Shown one piece after another: positions 35,356 to 45,026 of a stretch of DNA of 64,000 bases. The stretch comes from Daedaleopsis sinensis (Eukaryota; Basidiomycota; Agaricomycetes; Polyporales; Polyporaceae), in contig CM066302.1 in assembly GCA_033807695.1 (NCBI GenBank), forward strand, positions 3,038,001 to 3,102,000, read 5' to 3'. The notes beneath the pieces are model-generated. The model was given only the letters and a program-made list of their open reading frames with translations. It had not been told where the DNA came from and did no database searches. Within the stretch, counting starts at the first letter, position 1. Every line of letters begins with the position of its first letter. Made by a program: the position numbers and the translations under genes.

Positions 35356-37158
35356 ATGTCCTCTCCCCTTGACAGACTAGGCCCGCGCGTCATCGTCACC
35401 AAGTTCAACCCTGCGGCAAAGAGCGTCCACTCGCCCGAGGTTCGAGCGCTCTGTCACAGAGGCAGCGAGTTCAGAATCCCTGTCCTGCCTCGCGATTGTC
35501 CGAAATGCCATAGCGAGACCGGCAAGCTCATCCTCCAGATGTGCTACAAGGAAGGTGTGTCAGGCAAATGGACCATCATCGTGAGTGAACTGGTGCATCC
35601 CCCTTCCCTTCCCCCTGCCCTTTCTGACCCGGTGGCGCACAGTGCAGCCCAGGCGAGGGCCAAAAATGCGGCTTCCGGCAGATACCGCCTCAGCCAGCAC
35701 CTCCTGGAGACATCCTGGAGAGCATCGCCGCGGTGCGCGTTTGCGAGGCAGCCGACAAAGCCGCCGCCCAGCAAGTCGCTCAGGATCAGCAGCAGGCATC
35801 CGGGGCAGCGGACGTCGGTCTCGCAGCCGCCGCTAACGCGCGTCGCGCAGAGAAGGCCCTCTTCGACGCTGTGCGCGTCAGCCAGCAAAGTTCCAAGGAG
35901 CGCCAGCGCCAGCGCCAACATGACGAGGAGCTCCTCGCTGCTCTTAACGACATGCGCGCCAAGTTCGCTTCCGAGACGACCATCGTAGGCAAGGTTGCCA
36001 AACCCAAGGTATGACCTACGTCTACTCAACTGCCGCATACTCATATATGCACGCGTACAGAAAACCATACCTGCACGCGCCCGACCTGGGATGCTCATCC
36101 TGTGGCACAAGGTATGGCGCTCCTGAACCACATCGACTAGTACTTTTATAACGTCCCGTAGACTCTCGAAGGGCCTACCAGGATCCCGATCGAGATCCCT
36201 GCGAACAACAAGGTCGACCTCGGGGATCATCTGGCCGCCCACGGTGTCGGCCTTTGGTCCTGGCAGCGCTGGGATTGTGGGGCTGCCATTTGGATGCTAG
36301 GGTGCAAGGACGTTGTTGAGGTCCCCGACGACGAGACTGCGATCCTCATCCGTGAGAACAGGGTATCCCGTTGCATCCACTTTGGCGAAGAGCTGCACCT
36401 GCTCGAAAACATCCGTGGCTCCACGAAAGCAGCTCGTGCAGCCGAATTGAACGCCGCGACCGAGAGGTTCGAGACCATCAAGGCCCGCACTGAAAGCGAC
36501 AATCCGCATATCTGGGTGGTCTGCTACTGGAAGGTGCGCTATCTAGCCTTATTAAAATGGCGCTCCCGCTGACGATGTCACGAAGGATGGGCTGGGCCCG
36601 CTCGTGTGGCAGTTACCTCGGGGAGCACGCGTTGGCGACTCGCAAACGATATGTCTCGGCGATCACGCTGAGGTCGTCACGCGTTGGGAGAGCACCACGC
36701 GCGAACCTGCCATACACGTCTGGTCCGTCCCCCGCACTGACTGGGTCGAGTACGATCTCTTCGAGGCCATTCCGATCGCGCTATCCGCGACCACTCTGCT
36801 CATCCGACTCCCGGAGGTGGATGACCTCGCCTACCTTGGTGTGGAGATCTTTGCCCTTGCCAACCCGAGAGCGACCGTCCTCGCGTCCAAGGCGAGGAAG
36901 CGCGCAGCCTCCTCTTCCCCCAAGGTCGACACCTCAGCCGGGAAGAAGACCAAGCGCGCCGCCCCCTCTTCCCGTTGCGACGACGCCCCCCCCGCCAAGA
37001 AGACCAAGCGCGCTGGTGGGACTTTGAACGTTGTTGACCAGCCCATGCGCGCGTTGTCCCACATGACGGCGCAGGCAGGGCCCTCGACTCAAGGCGACTT
37101 GTCTGTTAGGTTGAGTGCGATAGCCCAAGGGGTATTCGGCCTCAGCGGCGTTCTCTAA
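35356..37158 (+). CDS. GRF-like zinc-ribbon cargo protein with basic C-terminal tail
   Basis: A multi-exon plus-strand gene. Exon 1 (ATG 35356) ends in CYKEGVSGKWTII and joins CSPGEGQKCGF in exon 2. Together with CPKCHSETGK this gives C-x2-C ... C ... C-G-F, the pattern of a GRF-type zinc finger. An Ala/Gln-rich coiled-coil stretch follows (KERQRQRQHDEELLAALND). Then comes a domain with LEGPTRIPIEIP, SWQRWDCGAAIW and ENRVSRCIHFGEELHLLEN. The tail has repeated KKTKRA motifs (two copies), a probable nuclear-localisation signal. GRF fingers bind single-stranded or structured DNA in several nucleases and topoisomerases, so a nucleic-acid-binding role is plausible. The overall family is not recognised. 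Confidence 0.55.
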
Positions 37159-37515
37159 GTATCCAAGAAAAAGAGTACGCGAAACAGTTCCTTCATCGCA
37201 TGAGCAATGCTAACGACTTCTCACGCAACCCAGATCGACGAGCGCGTCGTCACCTCCAACCATTCTCCCCTCATGTCAGCACCAGTGTCCCGCGCAGAAG
37301 TACCTCATCTACAATTACACGCGCTTCTTGAATTAACTGCCAACTCTTGCCGAACTGTAGCGTACCTGTCAATCATGTATCGTCCTTCGCGCTAGTCACA
37401 CGCTCCTTATCCCCACAAATTATTGGCTTCCACTGCGTGTCATTAGCACTTTTCTACCCCTACCCTTCGAACGCGACGTAGTAATCCTCCTGGTACTTGA
37501 ACGGACTCCCCAACC
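37159..37515. other. Spacer between convergent cargo genes
   Basis: This 357-bp stretch lies between the convergent 3' ends of the GRF-like gene and the next minus-strand gene. Nothing recognisable. Confidence 0.4.
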
Positions 37516-38326
37516 TCACACTTCCTCCACCTTCATCTCGTCCTTCTCCCCAACCTCACCAACCGTCGGCGCTGCACGGATCGGCGCTGTGTTGATTTGA
37601 TAGCGCCATTGGGCGTCGTTGGTATCCAAAGCCGTAGTGCTACCATCTATTAGACCAGCTAGAGGATGTAACGGAGGACACTCACAAGAACGCAGCCTGC
37701 CTGGCGTACTGTTCATCCTCCTTGCTCACAGACATAAAGCCGTGACGACCCCACCCAAGGACGAGCATGGACCCGAAGAACTCCTTCGATTTCGGTTCGG
37801 TTTTGAGCAGCGAGCGATTGGGCGTGGAATCTCCCGTGGTGAAGTAGACAAAGAAGTGCTTCCCGGCGGGCACAAACGAGTACATCACGCACTCTGTGTA
37901 GACCCCAGTGACGCCAGGCTGGTCGAGAATGGGAACCCCGACCCACTTCCCACACCCGCCGGCACGAGGCGGTCGTTCATGGAGACGACGCCCGACCCAC
38001 TCCCCAGCATTGAACGGTATCTGCTGCAGGCGTCGGATGGGCCCCCGACCCTTCGGTGGGTAGCAGATGCCGTACTGCTTGAGCATCTATATGTTAAGAT
38101 GAGTACAACCCAGCATCCTTTTTGCCGAGACAGATGTACTGACCGAGCTCTGATCTGGCATCGCAGACATGGGATCGCGGTGAGCAATGTGTGGGCTCTC
38201 TCGACAGAGATGTAGGGTTTCCAACGGGAGCACAATGCGGGCGAGGGAGAGCAGCTTTTGCGCGCAGATAAAAATCAGCGTCCGGCTTTGGATCAACTCC
38301 GGCGGGCGACGGCGGGTGACCGCCAT
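37516..38326 (-). CDS. Unknown cargo protein, minus strand
   Basis: The model starts at ATG 38326, with exons joined across an intron ending ATATAG before the codon run MLKQYGICYPP. A second intron follows after QAAF. Both joins keep the frame through to TGA at 37516. The central region is rich in aromatics and Gly (FVPAGKHFFVYFTTGD, FFGSMLVLGWGRHGFM), suggesting a compact beta-sheet fold. The C-terminus is acidic (GEVGEKDEMKVEEV). No family recognised. Its start lies about 190 bp from the oppositely oriented next gene, so the two probably share a bidirectional promoter. Confidence 0.45.
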
Positions 38327-38516
38327 CAGGATTCAGGGCTCAGACAGAAGAGGAGCCGACGCGGGGCGGCGTGGTCGGCGCACTCACGGGCGATTGAATC
38401 TTGCGTATCCTTAGTAGGGGTGACGCGCACGCTGTCCAACGCACTGACGCCCCAAGATAAGTGAATGAGTGCTAACTCTGTGTGACCACCAATGAAATAA
38501 CTGTCCCAGGGGATGG

Positions 38517-39735
38517 ATGAGCGGGTGCCATGCATGGGACATTGTTCCAAGCCAGGGTAAGTGACGTGGGCGGCCGAGGACTCAACAGACGGCTATGTCT
38601 CAGCTCAGTCTCACCGTGACCTATCCATCGATGTCACAGACGAGAATATTTTCCAACTGTGTTGTATCTCCTCTAGCGAGCACCTTTTCGACATGTCCCT
38701 GTGCTCTGGCGAACGATACACCACCATCGACAGTGAGCTGCTCGCGCTCATGCAGCAGCAAGGTCTGTCGCAAGGCGAGGAATGCACGAAGGTGGATATC
38801 CCGGCCAACCAGCAGGCTGCGACCCAGGTCTTCGAAGGTCCCTCGGACATTCCAAGCCACGCCGGCGGGTGGGCCAAAGACGCAGTTGGCCCATCGGAGC
38901 TCGCAGCCAACGATTGCGAGTGGATGGAATATGAAGGCCTTGGAGGTTGGGGGGTAGAAGACTCGTCCGACGGTACGCCTGGTGCAGGTGGGTGGGGAAC
39001 CTTCCTTTGTGCGAGGGACTGTTTCGAGATAACATCACGCAGATACAGGAGCATACGACGTTACGATGTGGGCCGCGCACCCCAGTCCGTCCTCCCACTA
39101 TTCTCAGGAGTCCGAAGTGCTTCAGAGCGCGAACTTGATTGCGCGTCCAGGGCCCCAGGGAGGCCCTTTGGGTCTCGCCGACATCTTCGTGCTCTGCGAG
39201 GGCCCCAGCATAGCCCAAGTGGATGGGATATCGCAAGACCATATTACGGTAGGCTGGGCATTCGTGCGCGATGTCATAAATCGTAACGCCCTTGAACGCG
39301 CAGATACCCCTGCCAGTTTGCCTATCAGACGCGCGTCATTGGCCTCAAGGCATGGTGCAGAACGTCAGACTAGAGGCTCTCCAGGGCCGTGACCGGCAAT
39401 ACTTCGCCTCTCTCAATCACATTCTCCAAGCCTTCGCTGTTCGAGGTAGTGCCCCGATGGACGACGACGCCGAAAGCGACTGGTCAAAGTTCGGCTCCGA
39501 GATCTTGCATATATTTTGCGATGAATCAGTGAGCGAGAGCGCACGTCTCGTGCGCGCTGTCGACAATTTGGAAGCGATCATCTACGTATGCCCACTGCGC
39601 GTTTCGAAAGGTCGTATCTCAACTGAATATCATTTACAGAGAAGCGAGACATCAAGCTACGAAGGACATGGTGAAGACAGTGACGATGGTCTGCCCGAGC
39701 TCATTGCCGTGGCCGACCTGATGACATTGTATTAA
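38517..39735 (+). CDS. Unknown acidic cargo protein, plus strand
   Basis: Exon 1 (38517-38556, ATGAGC...) splices in frame to an exon from 38589 that encodes DGYVSAQSHRDLSIDV and an acidic, Gln-rich region with Trp-Gly pairs (EYEGLGGWGVEDSSDG). Later exons encode GPQGGPLGLADIFVLCEGP, then ARHWPQGMVQNVRLEALQ, ending DDGLPELIAVADLMTLY. Exon borders around 38985-39075 and 39250-39340 are uncertain, and I could not fix phase across the second. No known domain. It is divergent from the preceding gene. Confidence 0.4.
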
Positions 39736-40199
39736 ATAGCACATCCACAAGCAATGACCGTATTGATGTCCTTGACAGACACGTAGCCTCCATGTGAGAT
39801 CTAGGGGGCACAATCACGAGTTGAACTGGGCCGTAGTACCCACTGAATAGGAGCGATACATAACGACGGAGCAGTTTGCGGGGGGTGGATAAGACAGCGT
39901 GGTGAGGCGTGTGTGTGATGTATGTTACTCATGAATAACCTGACACGTCCGTCTCAAGGACTCGCACACCAAGGGCAGATGTTTCCGTTATGCGCGGGAG
40001 ACCGAAGACCTGAAAGCTCGGTATCATGGCCGATGGACACGCGTGACTCTCCCATCTCCAACCAATGCACGTTAATCGCCGGCGGGTCAAGCTTCACGCG
40101 GAGCGCGCGCGCTGCTACATGAAGATAAGTGATCGCGCACGTTCCGCCGATGGATGACGACTGAGTGTTCTATTGCACAAATAATGTCGCAGAGAGTAC
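39736..40199. other. Element-internal spacer without a gene
   Basis: No supported gene or RNA. This marks the transition from coding cargo to the CpG-rich right-hand zone. Confidence 0.45.
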
Positions 40200-42504
40200 T
40201 ACTGACTGAATGTGCAGTCCCGATCGTCGCAGAGGATGGGGCGGCATACCGTGCGTAGGGAAACCGAGCAGTGGGGCGTGTCGACTCTGTACGGTGCCAG
40301 GGAAGGGGGAGTCGGGCCGTAACTTAGGGTGCCACGCAGGGACGCCGCGCACGCGAGTGGAGCTGGGGGCAGGCGTTCATGGTGGCGGCGGCCAGCGATG
40401 CGCGCGGATATTCGCGGCGCAGGCAGCGAGTTCAGTAGCAGTCCGATGCGTTGAGGCCGGACGCGTCGGACGTGCACTACCGCGAGCGGAGCTATGAGAG
40501 GGTGAGGAAGGCGCGAAGACGGCGCGCAATGCGCGTCGACGTGCGGGACGACTTCTGTGCGACGGTCGTGGTAGAGACGTCGCCTCAGAGCGTATCGAGG
40601 TGCGTGTCGGCCTGCGGGACGGCCTGCGGGGCGCGCTGTGCGCGATGGTCGTGCTAGACGCGTCACGGCGCGGGTACGCATCGGGGACCGGGTCGCCCGC
40701 CGTCGTGGTAGACGAGGCGCAACAGCGGGGCGACGGGGCGTCTCGCAGTGCGCGTCGAGCTGCGGGCCGCTCTGTGCGTCAAGGTTTTGGTTGAGGCGCC
40801 ACGTGCGTGCGGCGGTGCGTCTCGTAGAGCGCACCGGTAGGCACGCGCGTAGGATGCGGGGTGACGAGTGTGCGTGGTGACGGCGGGACAGCTGCGGCTG
40901 GCACAGCGAGTAGACAGTCCGGCGCGAGTGCGCGTCGTGTCACAACCCGCCGTAGCGGGACACGCTGCGTAGGGGGACCCAGCGGCCGCGCGCTATGGAG
41001 AGTGGAGCACCGGGGGCACGAGTGTAAGGAGAGCGGGCGCGACAGAGAGCACTGGGGCGACTGCGCGCATCGAGAGACCGGACGCGACACCGGCTGGTGA
41101 GCCCAACGCATCGCAGCCGTGCGTGTGAACGGCGCACTGTAGCGAGTGCACCTGGGGAGCCGTGCGCAACTGGCGGAGGCGGAGATGCAAGGGCGAGGCA
41201 ACGGGGCGGCTCGCATGGCGCGTTGACACGCGAGTGCGCTGTGCGTAGTGGTCGTGATAGCCGCATAACGGCGGGGCGTGTCGCAGAGCGTGTCGAGGTG
41301 CGGGGCGCCCTGTGCGCCGTGGTCGGAGTCAAGGCGGAGCCAAGGCGGTCGCGCGGACCTGGCTGGGGATTTGGGGGACTTAGCGGAGGGCTGCCTGGTC
41401 TCGGGGTCCGCGGTCGTGCCGTCTCCAACCGATGTAGTCGGGCAGGGAGGCCGCGCGGTTGTTGCTCGGGTCCGGTGGAGGTGGCGGGGCGGTCGACGGT
41501 CACAGAGAGGACCGCGTTGGAGCTCGAGCACGCGCGGGGCGACTTGCAAGTTACCTGGGGGAGGGGTGGCGGGAGCGAATACACCGGAAGTCGCGTCGGA
41601 TGCGAGTGCAGCTCCGGGCGGACGTGCGCGCGGATGCCCAAGGGGTAGCGGCTGCTGGCAGCCCGCCATGAGCGTCGATTGTGGCGGAGGCGAGAGCGAC
41701 TCCAGTGTCGTGCGGGCCCAATCCGTCGAAGCCGGACGCATCGGACGTGCGCTACCGCTCGAGGGTATTTATGGAGGGGAACAAATTGGGAAGGAACGAC
41801 GGCGGCGGCGCGTTCGATGGTCGGAGAGGGAGTGGGTGCGGTGTCGTGGCGGGGCCCGGCGTGGCGAGCCAGGACGCGTCGCCTGCGTTCCATCGCGAGT
41901 GCGTGCGACGGCGCCGCGCGGGGGGCAGGGCGCGGGGCGCGGGGATGTGCGGGGCGACCTCTGCGCGACGGTCGTGGTAGAGGCGTCGCGGCAGAGCGCG
42001 GTCCGTGTCGGCCTGGGGGGCACCATGCGGAGCGCGCTGTGCACGATGGTAGTGCTGAACGCGTCACGGCGGGGGTGCGCGTCGAGGGCCGGGACGCCCT
42101 GTGCGCCGTCGTGGTCGAGACGCAACAGCGAGGCGACGGGGCGGCTCCGTGGGTAGTGCGGGACATCTTCTGCGCGACGGTCATGGCAAAGACGTTGCCT
42201 CAGAGCGTTTCGCGGTGCGGGTCGGCCTGCGCGACGGCATACGGGGCGCCCTGTGCGCGATGGTCGTGCTAGACGCGTCACGGCGCGGGTACGCGTCGAG
42301 GGGCGGGGCCCCCGCCGTCGTGGTGGTCGAGGCGCAACCGCGGGGCGACGGGGCGTCTCGCAGTGCGCGTCGAGCTGCGGGCCGCCCTGTGCGTCATGGT
42401 GTTGGTTGAGGTGCCACGTGCGTGCGGCGGTGCGCGCGCGCACGTCGTCGGGCGGGCAGTCCGGTCGATTGCCATGTACGTGGACGTGGCGGCGCGGAGA
42501 CGGC

Positions 42505-42590
42505 CCGCCCTTCCTGATGCGACGCAGCGCGCCCGCAAATCACCACCCGCATCGAGGATGCGGCGGGCTGCGTCGCTTCAGGAAGGGCGG
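42505..42590. repeat. Long inverted repeat (24-bp arms)
   Basis: The arm CCGCCCTTCCTGATGCGACG... (42505-42528) is the reverse complement of 42567-42590 with one mismatch. A 38-nt spacer contains a smaller CCGCATC/GATGCGG palindrome. It could extrude as a cruciform or fold as RNA. Confidence 0.8.
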
Positions 42591-43090
42591 TGCTGCCGCC
42601 TGGCTCCAGTCCGGGGACGTGGCGGAGGGCATCGGGTCCGCGGTATTGCCGTCGTGGCTTGGAGTCGGGGGGCGTGGCGGTGTTTGGGTCTGCAAGCGGT
42701 CGCAGTCGCTGCTCGGGTCCGGTGGAGGTGGTGGCGCGGACGTTGCTCGCAGAGGGGACCATGTCGGACGCGTTGGACGCGTCGGGCGAGTACCACCGGA
42801 GGCGGTGAGCAATGAGCAAAGAGCGTCGATAGTCGAGGCCTGGGTTTGAGCAGGCGCAGGTGCGACGTGGCGGGAGCGAATACGCTAGACTCGAGTCCGA
42901 CGCGTTTGTACGGGTCCGACGCGAGTGCCCAAGGTCTGGATGGCGTTGGGGCACGCAACGTGCGACGAGACTCGCGTCGGCGGGAGCGACTCGGCGACGG
43001 ACGAAGCGGGATGCATTGCACGGAGCAGGGAAAGCGGTTGCAAAGTCGAGGCGGCGGTCCAAAGTCGGGGCGGCGGAGGTGAATCGAAAG

Positions 43091-43506
43091 ACCGACGCTC
43101 GCGCGACGCGTACGACGACGCGTCGCGCGAGTGCCTATGCCCTCGCTATCTCACATGGCGACACCGGATACGCCGGACGCGAGTCGAGGTGCGAGGCGAC
43201 GTATGCGACCAAGCATGGCCGTATGTGTCCATGGTGGTGGCGGCCTGCGATGCGCGTCGATCGTCGAGGCGCATCGCAGGCCGCCAGTGGCATTGCGGAC
43301 CGACGCTCGCGCGACGCGTACGACGACGCGTCGCGCGAGTGCCTATGCCCTCGCTATCTCACATGGCGACACCGGATACGCCGGACGCGAGTCGAGGTGC
43401 GAGGCGACGTATGCGACCAACCATGGCCGTATGTGTCCATGGTGGTGGCGGCCTGCGATGCGCGTCGATCGTCGAGGCGCATCGCAGGCCGCCAGTGGCA
43501 TTGCGA
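43091..43506. repeat. 208-bp near-identical tandem duplication with nested palindromes
   Basis: 43091-43298 repeats as 43299-43506; the only difference I noticed is G/C in CCAA(G/C)CATGGCC. Each copy holds a hairpin with 14-bp arms and 6-nt loop (43098-43131 and 43306-43339) and another with 15-bp arms and 13-nt loop (43241-43283 and 43449-43491). Confidence 0.9.
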
Positions 43507-43837
43507 CTCGTCGAGGCCGGACGGGTCGGACGTGCACCACGGCGAGAGGAGCTGGGAGGTGGGTAGGTGGTGAAGGTGCGACGGCGGCGCGCAGTGCGCG
43601 TCGAGGTCGGGGCTTGCAGGCGAGTGCTGTCGTGGCACGGTGGTTCGAACCGGGGCGCGTTGGCTGCGCTGTACTGCCAGTAAGGTGCGCGACTGAAAGG
43701 GGGGTGGGAGGGGGCTGCGAGGCCACTGCGACGGGGAGTGCGCGTCGGCCGTCGGACTTGGGTTTGGGCCACGCCGGAGGACGACGCGTCGAAGCAAGAC
43801 GCGTCGGTCGCGCGCTATAACGCGTTTCCGCGGAGGC

Positions 43838-44422
43838 TATTTTTAGGCGCGGCGACATCACTCTTCAAGACCACTCACCGGTACGTTGAGGCAGAATGCC
43901 AGTCGCTGTTGGGGCGAAATGGTTCTGGGTAAGCATATCTAAAACATAGATGACGGGGTGCTAACTGGTATACGCCCATTTGGCGCAGGTTTGGGCCAGC
44001 ATCTTCAAGATCGGACCTGATGCAAGGCGCAAAATCAAGTGGAAGGACTTTGTGAAGGTACGTATAGCTGCGCACCTATTGTGACCCCTCTGATTGCGGG
44101 CGCGGTAGGCTATGGTGGATATCGACTTCGCCTATGAGGAAGTAGGAGGCTCGGTAACGCGTTTCACGCCTACAAACGCGACGGTGGCGACGAAAGCGTT
44201 CTGCAAACACAAGGTTAGATATGCGCATTGATACGTTATGGTCGAAGACGAATCTAAACCGCGTGTTTAGCCGGCAGGAGAGGTGCTATTTACACATGAT
44301 CAAGACAAGTAAGTACGACTTAGCATACGTTACGTGTTTTCTTACCATCATACGCTAGCTTGAGGAACGCGTTGCGCGATGACTATCATTGGGATAAGGT
44401 CGATTTCATCGTGAGGGCATGA
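43838..44422 (+). pseudogene. 3' remnant of a repeat-associated gene at the right end of the element
   Basis: Short exon-like pieces can be joined: a helix (TSLFKTTHRYVEAECQSLLG), then VWASIFKIGPDARRKIKWKD, then VDIDFAYEEVGGSVTRFTP, then LRNALRDDYHWDKVDFI ending at TGA 44420-44422. The order (acidic helix, basic KWKDF, GGS..RF, terminal R...Y.W) resembles the C-terminal part of an uncharacterised Agaricomycete repeat-associated protein family, as I recall it. The 5' part of the gene is absent; the CpG-rich zone lies there instead. The first junction does not keep phase. Confidence 0.4.
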
Positions 44423-44863
44423 GACGACACGCAAAGAAGTGGAAAGGCTGCTAGCAGATCTTGCAAATCGATCTATACATTCTTGGAATTACGCTACTGT
44501 ATGTTTAGAAGTACTGTATTTTATGACGTCATACTCGACTTTGATTATGAGCGCCCGTGCCTGCGATCAAGTTCACCGGCAACTTGATCCTACTTACTTG
44601 AACCAGCTTGAACCACGTTGCTCAGTATCGGCAACTCAACTTGGTAGCCGGGAGCTCCTGGAGGACTCTGGAGGAGCGTCATAAAGTCGTACACGCGGTG
44701 AGCATGACACAGTTGGCATTACGCCGCATCTCTGGTGCTAACACGAACCCGCCATCTGGTCTCAGGCTTCCCGCTATCAGCGGGTGTTCCCCGCTGTCGA
44801 GGGCCTCGTCCTGCCTCGTCGTGCTTTCCCTGTCCAATCGCGGAGCGGCGTGCCATCAAGGAT
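44423..44863. other. Right subterminal region of the KDZ element
   Basis: No gene. It precedes the right inverted repeat and may hold subterminal transposase sites, though I saw no obvious copies of the left-end direct repeats. Confidence 0.4.
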
Positions 44864-44919
44864 GGGTGTAACATCGTCCCTGGCTGAGGAGCCGGACGAT
44901 GTTACACCCATGGTGTATA
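44864..44919 (-). repeat. Right terminal inverted repeat with internal hairpin
   Basis: Reverse complement of 17803-17858 with about five differences. GGGTGTAACATC (44864-44875) and GATGTTACACCC (44898-44909) form the same hairpin as at the left end. Confidence 0.85.
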
Positions 44920-44924
44920 CGGCT

Positions 44925-44932
44925 CAAGCTTC
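44925..44932 (+). repeat. Right target-site duplication (CAAGCTTC)
   Basis: Exact copy of 17789-17796. It is followed by ACGGCCACTTTCC, which continues the FunK1 promoter as in paralog A (ACGGTCACTTTCT). Confidence 0.85.
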
Positions 44933-45026
44933 ACGGCCACTTTCCAACTACAATCTCAGATTCAAGCTCTGTTACTGCTTATACCCTACTGTCGTGATCT
45001 CAAGCTCACGCAGACCTCTGGAAACT

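Larger units (their letters stand above)
40200..43737. repeat. CpG-rich, repeat- and hairpin-filled right-hand zone of the KDZ element
   Basis: About 3.5 kb of extreme GC and CpG density. A segment with GTGCGCGATGGTCGTGCTAG and ACGCGTCACGGCGCGGGTAC recurs in diverged form at about 40560-40830, 41960-42130 and 42170-42430. Long frames open on both strands over the same bases, as expected when TAA/TAG/TGA are rare, so I do not call genes. Several perfect or near-perfect inverted repeats lie inside. Biological role unknown. Confidence 0.7.
17797..44924. mobile_element. 27.1-kb KDZ-superfamily DNA transposon carrying TET/JBP and other cargo
   Basis: The element is delimited by an 8-bp target-site duplication and by 56-bp inverted repeats (17803-17858 and 44864-44919; about five mismatches by eye). 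The outermost 5-6 bp at each end do not match each other. It contains one apparently intact KDZ transposase (23073-26933, minus strand) and a TET/JBP dioxygenase (19380-21036, minus strand). It also holds at least six other genes and a CpG-rich repeat zone near the right end. The insertion site is the promoter of a FunK1 kinase gene. An association of KDZ transposons with TET/JBP genes in basidiomycetes is established knowledge (Iyer and colleagues, 2014); the boundaries and cargo list of this copy are read from the sequence. Confidence 0.85.

Noticed and set aside
40779..42443. Very long overlapping open frames (200-414 codons) on both strands in the CpG-rich zone
   Set aside because: They overlap in several frames over the same bases, are Arg/Pro/Ala-rich, lack motifs and splice structure, and are expected when AT-containing stop codons are rare.
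17797..44924. A Starship-type giant element
   Set aside because: Starships are mobilised by a DUF3435 tyrosine recombinase at one end and lack such terminal inverted repeats. Here the recombinase is a KDZ transposase with inverted repeats and an 8-bp TSD.
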